From Acanthopleura granulata (Eukaryota; Mollusca; Polyplacophora; Chitonida; Chitonidae): DNA of 64,000 nt. Where the stretch lies: positions 3,524,799 through 3,588,798 of the forward strand of contig JABBOT010000004.1 of assembly GCA_016165875.1 (NCBI GenBank), in the 5' to 3' direction. Under the pieces are notes generated by a model that ran no database searches, was not told the DNA's origin, and saw only the letters and a list, made by a program, of their open reading frames with translations. Positions 49,501 to 61,500 of this stretch are shown here, one piece after another. A program made the translations under genes and the position numbers. How positions within the stretch are numbered: position 1 is the first letter of the stretch; each line of letters starts with the position of its first letter.

Positions 49501-52500
49501 TAACAGTAAAATAGTGGCCTGTACCTATGTTATTACATATTACATTGACAGTCTACTCAGAAGATATACAGCTTTATAAACAAATAAGCATACAAGCATG
49601 GCCGCCTTTGGATCACAAGTTCGCAGCACAATCCTCCACACTTCAACGATAACTCAGCAACGACTTCATAAAAATTCAATTAGGTTTTTGCATTCAAAAA
49701 AGAATTTTATAATCTTTTTAATGAACAGTGCCTCAGTAATGAGCTGTCTTGTACTTAGAACACTTCAGAGCCTACCACTAAAAGTATCTTCTAACCCAAA
49801 GAAATGTGATACTGTAGGGTACAAACAACAATCTTATGTTACAAGCTTGTCCCTCATTAGAAGCAATCAAACTCAGTACAATACACTTGAAGTTTCATTT
49901 CAAAATACATGCATGGATATTCGAAAACCAATGTTCAAATAAAAGGCAGCCTTCTCTCACTTGATTCTGGTTCAGGTCTTTATCATTTTGTTTCAACCCC
50001 TGGACTAAATACAGCATGCAAAAGTCTCACAGATGATCAAAAGCAGTTCAAGTTGATCAGTAACATTTTATCCCATTTAGGTGATTAACAAATACACTTT
50101 ATCAGACATCATCAAGGAACAGTTCACTTACATACTTAGCCATATTTGGACTGCTTTATTTACATCCAACTTAAACTTGTATCGCCACGATATGGCTGAG
50201 ATATTGCTGAGGTGGCACTAAGCCATAATCATTCATTTACTCATTCCTTAAACTTGTAGGAGCAGCCATACACCATACCGTTGTTGAAATGAGTTCAAGT
50301 ACTGAAACATCTTAAATAGTTCAAATGTAGTGGTTTTTTACTGAAAAACCATGAAATGTGTTTGAATTAGAGGGCTGAACAAAAAGAGACCTGTTTGAAT
50401 ACTTAGATGTACAGCCTCAAAGACCTAGTGCAGACTGAGTCACAAGTCTCACACGTGTTTATATGTCCAGAACAGAGGACTCTCTGTCTCCCTTTTCAAG
50501 CTACCTGACAGGTATGTTTTTATCATCTTTGACCTTGTCAATTATTGTGCAAAAATATTCTCACAGGGCAATGTTGAGGATCATTTGGCACTGGGCCATC
50601 TTCTGTTCATAAGTGGACATGTCATAGTTTGGTGTCCCCTGGAAATACATGTGGACAGTTCATATATCCATAGATTTTTTGCTGGGTCAAGATTGATCAC
50701 CACATTATACATGTGCCTGTGTTCACAGGTAAATAATAACAGCAAATATGGGACATTTCAAACATGTGTCACTGACATTTAACTATCAATAATACATACA
50801 TATCTATCTATTTTAACACATTAGCAAAGCTGACCTTTGAATTATATTGACAATCAAACAAAGCGGCGACACAATGGAGAGGAGAATAGTTCTCAGTGTT
50901 CTCATGCAACACAGAATTGAAAACAAACAATTCTCTTCTTCAGTCCAGTTATATGAAACAAAACAAGTTTGCAATCTGAGTTTGCATTTTCCACAGTGGA
51001 ACCTCTCCCTCATCCCCTGTAAGTAAACCCTGACAGCTGCCAGTGCAACCCTCATACAGCAAACAGAACACAGCCTGCAGGAACCAGTTCCATGAGAAGG
51101 TGCCCTGTAGGGCATATCCTATATATAGCATCTGAGAAACAGGAAATACATGAACAAGTGCACTCAACAGGATCAGATACTGACAGCAGACAGACAGACC
51201 TGAACAACTGAAACTCTGCATACAGTTACTGGTATGGTGTGTTTGCCTGTCTGTCCACACCTGTTTCTGAATGGTGGATAAATTTCAATGCCCTACTCAA
51301 GATTTAGGTGCTTTAGTTGCTTTTCGGTAACAAATGGGCTGCGACATCCTGTGAATATCAATAATCTCCCGCCTGACTATGAATGGAGCCAATTTACCTT
51401 TTGTAACATTCGCTGGCTGCTCTGTGCCTTTAACACTGATACCTACAAGGAATGATGAACCTATGTCAAACTGTTTCACTACAAAAGAGTTGAATAATAT
51501 TTATCCAGCCCTCTCCCCAAGGGCCCCTACAACTCCCAGCGCTGGTCAGAGAGCACCAAGGGTGGGGCAGAACGATTTTCCCCCAGAACAATTAGGTGAA
51601 CCCTACCTCAGGATGTGGTATTCTTAGAGAGCAGAATAAACTTGGTCCTGATTTTCAAACCCTTCTCCATGTAACATGTGATAACCTATGCCCTTGTAAC
51701 AGGCCCTCTACAACACCCCCTCAACACACATTAGCACTCAGTAGTTGTCCTGTGTGTTGCCTTGTAGAAGCTTACCAGTTAATTCTTTAATTTACCACGG
51801 AGGTAAAATAGAAGGAAGCACAACTTGCCCAATTAGTCCCGGGAGACAGTCAGACTCACCCGCTGTGCCTTTGTACTCTGAATGGAACCTCCCATGGCAG
51901 TGTTTGATGTACAATGTATGACTCCCCGTGTCAGAGTGAGCGCACCCAAATTCTGCACATAGCGCACACATATTTAGTAAGGTGACATTTGTGAGAATAT
52001 TTGGGCATTTAATTCACATCGATAGGACTGTTTTGTTTTTTTTGAAAGTTAATTACTCAGCTATCAGGGATTTTTTCTGTTTTTTCAACATTTTTTGGTC
52101 AACACAGTATTTTAAAATTATGTTTTCCAGAAAGCATTAGTTAGTAGAACTTACCTGTGCTGACAGGATAAGGGTACTGTAACTCATGTTTTTTTTTAAA
52201 GTCACAATTGAAAATTGAGAAAACTGCCCATTTAAAACACATGGGCATTTCATAAAATTATCCCAAATTTGTCATATTTGAATTACATAAAATCACATTT
52301 CCACTCAGCTTACGATGCACTGTTTGTAAGATCGGGTAAATGCTTAACTGAATGTGAATATGCTGCAATTACGGATACAGTAGATGTTCTGGTTTTTGTT
52401 AACACTACATTCGTATATTTCTCCCAAAGCACAGCTGGTCGGGATAGATACGCATGAACAGTTACCACCGATCAGGGAATTACCTCACTATAATGAGCAT

Positions 52501-55500
52501 TACCAGCTGTGAATACACACCTGTGCCGCTAATGTTTGTACGAGGTGTATACCACTTCTTGTGCATACCTGCAAAAGCAACATTGTGGTGTACTACTATG
52601 GAAGGGGTATAAACTTTGATGCATCGAAATGCGATGTTGACAAATCCAACTACCTGTTTATAAACCCTGAGACAGTATCTGATAGCATGATTTTATAAAA
52701 TAAGTAACTGAGCTTACATGTATAATTTATTCACCTAGTAATGAATGCCCCTCAAAAGCAACCATTCTCTTTTTAACAGCAACACTCAAATTTTTCTCCT
52801 GTTGCTTTAACTGAATCAAGGTGGTCTGTCTGTCTGTCTGTCTGTTTTAATTATTTATTTTATTTAATTATTTATTGAGTATACAGTGTAGCAAGGATAA
52901 TCTCCATTCTCATAGTACACTGCACTCAACGATGTCCAGGTTTAGAGCTATAATAGTTTCCTATCACGTGACCCCTAAATGTGGTGAAATTTTGCTTTTT
53001 CGCACTTTGCATAGTACATATCTGGCCCTTTGTCATCCGCAATTTTCAGCGTTACAGCTGTAATGCTTTTCTCTCACATGACCTCTAAATACGGGGAAAA
53101 CTTTTTTCGAACTTTGATCTTAAATCAAAAGTATACATCGCAGAAAAAAAATAAGGTCAGATTCGTGATCAGGGCATCAAACTACATCAGGTAGCATACT
53201 TAAAATATTTAAATTCAAAAACTTTTGGTCACGTGACAACTTTGGTAATCAGTGCATTTCCACAGTTTTCAAGATATGAAAATGATTTTTGCACGCGCAA
53301 TTTGCCCCGATTGTGTCTGCATTTTAAATTTCAGCTCGATTGGATAAACCCCTCTCGAGAAAATGACATGTCAACATATTTTATTCACACCAATATGGTG
53401 TCCAAAGTAGGTCAGGTTAAAAAATGAAATTTGTGGGGAAAAAACTTCCATGTAAAAATGATAAGAAATAGATTGTATTTGAACCTCAGAGTGCTAGCAT
53501 TAGTCTTCAGTGATTAACAACTTGATGATACTTGAAATAAAAGAGAGAAAAAAGACTACCAGGATTTAACTGGATTTGAACCTGAGACTGCTAGGCACAG
53601 CCTTCACCTGGGCTATGGTGAAAAGCCAATTAAAAGAAAATAAATAGTCCTGTGCCATACAAAAGTTCTGCCACATGTAGGGACAGACTGTGCCTTTGAT
53701 GTACTGCTCCCGGGCCAGACAGAATCAGAATACCCAGCTTATGTCAGGCAAACCATGGGTAGGAGACTCTGCCTTTGATCTACTTCTCCCATGTTATGTA
53801 AATGGGAGAATTGTAAGAAATCTTTGTTGGTTTCTAAACAAAAACTTCAAAACTATACAAGGTAAAAAACTAATTCTTGCAGAATTGTAATCCTGACAAC
53901 ATGGAGCACCAGATCGTAGGTTGGGTTAATCATTTTAAGCAATATTTAGGGATGATGTAATTTCTACGCAACTTAGGAGGTTAACTAAAGCCTAATTTGC
54001 ACATCAAATTTAACGTGCAAGGTTAACTGAGTAGGGCTATCCACCTAGAAACAACAAATAGAATTTTACCCGACAGGTATACCTGTGTGTGAGAAGAAGA
54101 TTTTTTAAGCTTCACAATGAAATTCAAAATGGCTGCTAAATCACATAACTGGCCAATAGACACTAAATGTCAAAGGTTGCTTTATATGTTCATTATAAAC
54201 ACTGCACAGTTTCAAGTCTCTACCTTCAGTAATTTGAGATATATTGCAATTTTACAAGAGGACTAAAAATAATAATAATAATCCAAACGATTTGAAGAGG
54301 TGTCCCACAGGGAGCCTGTGTGGACCCCTAACAAGTAATTCTCAGGAGAAATTCGCTGTCACTTCACAGTGGCTTCTAAATCAGTGCCTCTTAGCAGAGG
54401 TTTGGACCTACATGTAGATCACATTACCCAGATCACACTGCACCAGCAAAAATCTATGCACAATAACTCCTCAACAACTGTTGTAAATGTACATATGTGC
54501 ACACTTGGTTGCAATTTGAAATCATAATCAGATCTAAGTAATTAGACCATAACCAGTCTAAACTGGTTAAAAAGTACACCAGAGGTACTCGCTTTATTAA
54601 ATTGGTATTTACAGGTCTATCAGCTCTTCAAATTCACATGCACATGTATAATATACAATACATGCATGTAAATACACTATAGTGTGAACAGCCATATTTT
54701 TAAAACATCTTACTCCCTAAAAACATACATATACTTCATTTACTTACAACATAATAAAAAGTTTGCAATGAAAAATAGGTTTTGTCCTGAAGGAATATTC
54801 TGAAAACATAATTAAGATTCAAGTTCATAAGTTTCCTGCTGTATGACAAGACCTAATTTAATTTCACCCATAAATTTAGAATGTACATTGGGGTTATCGT
54901 TCAGTAATGGTATAAAGGTGCTTTCAATGGCAGGTATGACCTCTTGTCAACAGATCTGAAGAGGCCATGTACCTTAGTACTGTGATGTTAACCTAGGTTA
55001 AGATAAAGATGAGACTTGACACTTTAAACGAAAAAATTGCTGAAGTATCCTACCGTCAGACATCTTGGTAAGGTACTTCCAAGAGACACCTGTTGAATTA
55101 CAATGTCCAAATTACAATAACGGCCGGATATTGAGGGTAGAGTAGTCAGATCCACTAACGTCCTACTCCACCGATCATGTGGTCTACGCAAAGCCAGCCC
55201 TACATACACATACATCTGCACCTGAGCTATCCCAAGCCCCGCCTCTTGTCTGAACCAACCCACCAGGGGGCATAATAAAGAAATGCTGGATGGGACGGGG
55301 TGGGGGGAGGGAGGTATGTCAATAGGGGACTGTGTGCATGGCTCTTAAGCAGTGTGTGTCCTGCTAAGGAAGAGTCTATACTCTGGTTGCGACAGACATA
55401 TTTAACATGCCCTCCCACCTGGTAAACCTGTACAGCAAGAAACTATACAGAACCCCAAGACAATAAGTTTACATTACTCTGATGTAACTCTGAGTTCACA

Positions 55501-58500
55501 TAATAAAACATGTTTCTTTCTGCACAAAAGAATGAAAGTCCACTTCTGCAGGCAATGTGCTTCCCTGCCACCACCCTTCTTCTTCCTTTCCAGAAGAACT
55601 ACAATTTCAAAAATGAAAGAAGCCTTGTGCGACAATTTTTTGACTTCCTGCTTTAATATTATTCTTTGCCAATATTTCTAGTTTTCCATACTGACCTGAC
55701 GTAATATTGGACATACAAATAATTTCACATTTAAAGGTGGATCAATCTATGATTTTCTTTCATTTTGTTTTTCAAATTTCTAGAGGATTTGCAAATCATT
55801 GCAAAAATAAAAATGTGCCCCCCTCCATCACACTTAGCGTCGAAAACAAAATTCCTTCTTTCTTTCAAAAAGTTCTATAGAAACCTCTTTCTTTCACTTC
55901 CTTTTTTTGGCTTACTCCAGAGCTTTTAATCTCTTTTTTCATAAAAAAAACTTTGGTGCACAGGGCTACACAATGAGAATGGCCTTGTTGCTGTCAGACA
56001 GAGATAAGCCATGTTTCATTACAGTCATCTGTCAAACACTGAACATAACAGGTCCTTGTTTTATCTCCTGTCAATCCTTCTAATAACAAAACAAAACAAT
56101 ACAAAAACTGACTGTACCAGTACAGACAACAGACACTTTACAACATCCTGCAATCCTAGGGTGCTGTGCCATTGTTGGGCAGTGTAACCAGTGGCTGCCC
56201 TGACCAGCTTACAGCTACTACACCTGTGCTGTGAGTATCACTATCATCTTTGAACTGAATGATCACTTTTACCTGAAGTGTTAAAAGGTAATGCCCAGCA
56301 GAGGCACTTGCCCTTGTTCGGTGGAATACAGAGCATTATTCCAATTAAAATGATCCTTTATATTATTTGTTAAGAAAAACCCAGTGGTCCGTGAGATATA
56401 GATACTTAAAAAGGTCAATATTAAATGCAAATAAAATAAATGTGACCTCTTGTGGAGAAGAGTTGCAGTAGCCATTTTGTTTTTCTGATTCAGGTGCCAG
56501 CAAAAGACATCATACCTTAGAAATATCAATATTTTTTATTTTCTGTACTGTATTTTTGTGCATATCCTTTTTTGTTGTTATATTTTTTTTGATGTGTGCA
56601 CTGTAATTTTTATGCTGGGGAATGAACTTACACAGATCCTTATCTGCTACTCTGTAAATGTTGACTGAGGCTTTTCATGTAAAAGGTAAACAACAAAAAC
56701 CTTTACGCCATTAGACACGTTGCATGGAAGGTCACAGACTAAAGCATACACATAACAGCAAAGCACAAATCATCAATTCAGGATTTACATAATTCATGCC
56801 AACAGTTTGAAAAATCAAGATAACTATTTCCTAAACTTTACTAAAATGGTTTTGGACAGCTCCAGAAGATCTTTGACTCACCCGGCAATAGTACATGTAC
56901 ACACGGCCTGACCGGTTTATTACTGGCGAGAGGTTCAAATCTGACAGGCCTCCAGGCTCTACACTGGTAGAGTTTTGGGCAATAATCAAACTCCGCAACC
57001 TGCTTATCTGCCATTTTCAAACGATGATGGCAAAATCTCTCCTCTTGTCAATGCAATTTGGTATCTACTTAATCACTGTCTACGACTAAAGCCACATTTG
57101 ACCTACACTACCGGATTCTGTGGAAATCAACTGCATGTAATCATGACCTAAGTGGTTCAATTCCCTTTCTGCTTTAAAACTGTCTGCAAACATGGGGTGA
57201 CATACAAGGCAATAAATACATGTACATGTGTCAATGTTAGTAATCATTTTCCTCCATGTACACCCAATATACATTTATTTCACATTGTATATAAATAACA
57301 TTAATTTGTCGGCAGACAAATTTGGCAGCAGACTAATCAGTGTCCTTGATTATACCCACAAGCTTACACAGACGCGTATCCCTAGTATAAACATGGGGAA
57401 CATATTACACAATGTACCTGCATCTGATGAAAGCTTCAGCTACATAAAGGCTATCACTTAAGTCAAGGTTAACCCATCAGCTGAAACTAATAGCATAAGT
57501 TAATAAAATACTGGTAACAGAAAAAATATTTCCACAAAAAAAAAATTGCATACAGGGACAAAAATACCACTCGTAATTAAGGTAAGATGTCAGCATGACT
57601 TCCCTTGACACCCACCTCTTCAGAGCACACAGAGATGATACATATGAAAGACAGGCTCATTAGCAATATGCATCCACATAAGAGTATTAAGTCATCTTTG
57701 CATGTCACCAATTCACGACTTTATATTATACGATACTATGCTCTCATAAAATAATGTAGAGGCACTCACTGGCTTGAAGTTGTAACATGGAGATTTATAT
57801 GTACTCTTTATAGTAGTGTTTCATGCCATATTTGCTGTCTAGTGGAAGCTTTAAATGGTAGCACTAACAGGCGAAATATTGTTTAAATTTACATATGGCT
57901 GTTCTACTACTATAACATCTACATCTCAGAATATATGCTTGGAAAAGCCCTGTAACAATCATAAGGCTAAGCCCAGTTTCTGATCTACTTCGGCATGCAA
58001 TAAAGAAGACAAATGCATGTAGGCTAAAGTTGTGAACTAGCATCTAAGATATCTAAGATCTGGGCCAGATTTTAAGCCAGCATAAAAGACATATCTACAT
58101 AGCTTACTTCCATAGCATAGCAGAACTTTAACAATGTTAAAGAAAACAAAGTTTGAAGCAATATACACAAAATGTTTTAACTCACTCAGGCTAACTAAGA
58201 CATCAAAACTATAACTTTTTTATCTAGACATCAAATCTGGAACCTCTGGAGAGGAAGCCAACATGAGCTGGACATGAACTCACAGCAACTGCTTTGCTGG
58301 GAGGCTTCTGGGAAATTGTGCTGCACTAGCGCGATAAATGACTGAGCCACAGAGGCCCCCAGAAGAGAACATGAGTCACTGAACAAATTCTACTGATTTT
58401 AAAGCCAGTTTCAGGAAATTTATAATCTGTATGGTATTCAAAGACCCAAATACAGCATTGTTTGCTGGCATAATACAGAGCATACAATTACACATTCATA

Positions 58501-61500
58501 TCAATTCCTAGTCAACAAAGCAACTGATGCATTATTCATGTTAACTCTGATACAACAGAGAACCTGATCTAGCTGTTTTCATGGTTACACCAAGTGAAGA
58601 TCTGGTTTACGTCAATATATTATGCAGAATGCAACCAACCACTGCACACACACTTAACTAGAAACTCACTGACAAAAAAAAAAAAAAAGAGGCGAAAATT
58701 TGCAATAGCTATAGCATCCAACTCATGTCATTTTGTACTCAAGCCCTTCATTACTTGAATGGCTGATGTTAAAAAATTGGATCTCTAAAAAACGTGACCA
58801 AGCAACTGCCAGAGTGACTTTGTGAGATGTTTATCACACCAGAAAGCAGTCAACAATTTTTTTCTAAAATGTTGATGTTAATAAGGTAATACTGTTAATA
58901 CACCTTTTTGATCATCAAATTTTATACCTTTACAAGAGTCCCTTTCAAAGTTTACAATTTATCATTTCTCTCATTACTACACGAGGCTGCAGGTTTGAAT
59001 CCAGTAGTGGCTGATACTGATGCAGCTTCAAGTCACAAGGTTTCTCAGGCACCTTCAGAAGGCCACTGGTTTACTTTGGAAACTCCAGTTTCCTTCACTC
59101 CTGACTACCAATGCTAGACCTTTATGCATTAAAATACAAGTGCTAATCCAATGCCAAGTTTGAAATACCAGAGTCTCTTCCATTCAGGTTGTGAGACACT
59201 CAGCCTTGATGGAATATATCTATTTGATTGAAGTTTTATGCCGCACACAACACAATGGTGGCCAGAATTACGGTGGGTGTGGGGGTGGGGGGTTAACGTG
59301 CAAGAGAAATTTACTAACATGCACAAGTCACTGGCAGACCCATTTAACCTCAATCAGCAGTATTATTTCTATTACCATTACTCTATTACCAATATATATG
59401 TCTAGCCTTTGTAAAAATGTATTTTTAAGAGATCTGCTGATTACATTTTGTTTCCTTATTCTTGCTTTGAATAGTTTTAAAGCCTGCATTTCAACGATAT
59501 TTAATACATCATCTGGTAAAATATTTAATGCATGTCCAACACAAACCACTGTTCTGTTCAAGCAACGAAATGAAAGATAAGAAATACCCAAGGGAGACAA
59601 TCCTGTAATACTGTTACAATACACATGTGTTCACTGACTTCCCCTGAAAGATTTGAGACATAACACAAGGATGCAACACATATAACATCAGTGCTCGTCT
59701 TAAAACCGAAATATATTACATGTATTTTCTCCCTGACAAGCTCTTATGCTTTTCTCTCTTGTTTGTACAGTTTTCCCTTTAGATGTCTTGAATTAAAGTC
59801 TGACTTACTCTTAACTTTAAAATAATTTACATTTTTAAACATGTGACTTACCTACAGAATTTTGACTTAAAACCTTAAAGTCATCCTAGATTTTCATGAC
59901 AAAATTGAAAATAAGTATTGAAGGTCAAATAGAAGTTCAGGAAGGAAACCATAATTTAAGACAAAGCCTGACGTAAGTCTAAGACAGCTTCATGAGCCTG
60001 GGCTGTAGAAATCATTATACTTCACCAATTATCATCTCTCTAGCAACTTAATCTGGCTAATTCAAATGGAGGGGTCCACATTAAAATAACAAATATAACA
60101 AAATCATAGTTGGTGTGTCAAGTGCTTGGAGGCCTTCAGCAACTAAAGAACTGCCGATAGGTGAATATGAATACTGTTCACTGGAATTCCTCGGATGTCA
60201 TGAATATTCTTATTTAATTTATTGGTAATTTGATGATTTATGCCATATTCAAGAATATTTCACGTATGACAGTGGCCAATATTATGGTAGAAGAAAATCC
60301 ATGACCATCTGTAGATAGCTGGCTAACCGTCCCACGTACAAGCTAGGGGATGTCAGAATGAGCTCTGAGCTCAATGCCTTATTTAAGTCAGGTTCACTAG
60401 CGCAACTAAAGTGAACTGAAGCATTGTATCACATACACATAAAAGTTAGTTTTGTTGCCCCCACTCTCACCAAAAATATCTTAAACAGTATAAGCCTACA
60501 ATGTGATTATCATTTACAGGTATACATTATGTTTTTACCAAAATTCATACCACTGATATTACACTTTTGAGGAATTAGGTTCAATTGTGTGTCAAATCCT
60601 GTATGCCATAGAAGATTATAGCACTTTTTGTCACTGTATACATGTAACAACAAAATACATGTACACGAATAAACATATCTGGGATAGATACCCAATCAGA
60701 TAGATGTTTCTGGTCACATGTTTCTGATTAAAATTGTCATCATGCCTTTTAGGGAGCCACTGAACCCTACTAAACCAGTCCTACTAACAAAGTGTAGATT
60801 CCAAAATTCCCAATGTTGCATTTTTGAGGAAGGAAATCTGTTCATGCATAAAAATACAAAAAGAATCACAGCAGTCTTGAACTAATTAAAGCGACTTACT
60901 TGGCACTGTTGGATTATCCCGTTTCCAGTCACTCCAGTCTGTGGTGCGTCGGAGAACTGTGGTCTGGTTGAGTACTGCCTGCCTCTCCTGTAACATCTCC
61001 TGTAGGTCTTCTGACGAAAGCTCGTGACTTGACCCACCAGAGCTTTGCTTGCGGATCACATACTTTGGTTGTACCTTCTCTGCAAATTCCCGTCCCCGCT
61101 CTATGCTTTCTTCCCCTTTGTTTCTGATTGGCGACATGCTGACCTCATTTACAGCAGGTGTAATCTGAACCTCATGAGTTGCCTTGATTTGCTCAAAGTC
61201 ATCCATGTTGTCCTGTGAGGACCTCTTGTCTGGCACCACTGAGGGCTCAGTATTGGTCTCATAAGACACCAGCGTGACAGCGTGGTCTTGCGAATCTTCA
61301 GAGAAATTTGGCAGCACGTTTGAGGTATCAGTCTGGTTTAGCAGGAAGCTCTGGGAGAAGATCCTTTGCCCCTCATCATCACTGGCATCAGAATCAGGCA
61401 GACTTTCCTGACCAACAGATCGCGCTTCGCTGGCATCCAAAGTATTCAACAGATTTTCAATCTGCGCCTCAGGTTTGGTTGATTCTCTCTTCACCACAAC

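Larger units (their letters stand above)
34043..60899 (-). other. 26.9 kb phase-1 intron of the AKAP2/MISP-like gene
   Basis: Holds candidate alternative first exons (38152, 51860, 55054), two M1 elements, M2 copy 2, SINEs (A, B, C, E types), tandem repeats at 35340 and 43133 and a possible solo LTR. Stretches 40390-43130, 45085-49140, 50260-51850, 51900-53470, 53630-55050 and 55420-58230 have no gene or repeat family that I can name. The stretch 45500-45720 and the open frames near 59330-59620 were read and gave no family. Confidence 0.7.

Noticed and set aside
49598..49942. 114-residue + strand frame starting MAAFGSQVR
   Set aside because: Starts in element M1 and runs out of it; the other M1 copy does not keep the frame.
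51379..51627. 82-residue + strand frame and its 60-residue antisense
   Set aside because: No motif, no splice support, both strands open by composition.
53558..53627. A tRNA gene on the - strand
   Set aside because: Box B is good, but I cannot fold acceptor and anticodon arms; a SINE head is more likely.
59328..59624. Overlapping open frames of 98 (-) and 129 (+) residues
   Set aside because: No family motif, no splice partners and AT-rich composition; read as chance, with a low chance of being a worn LINE piece.
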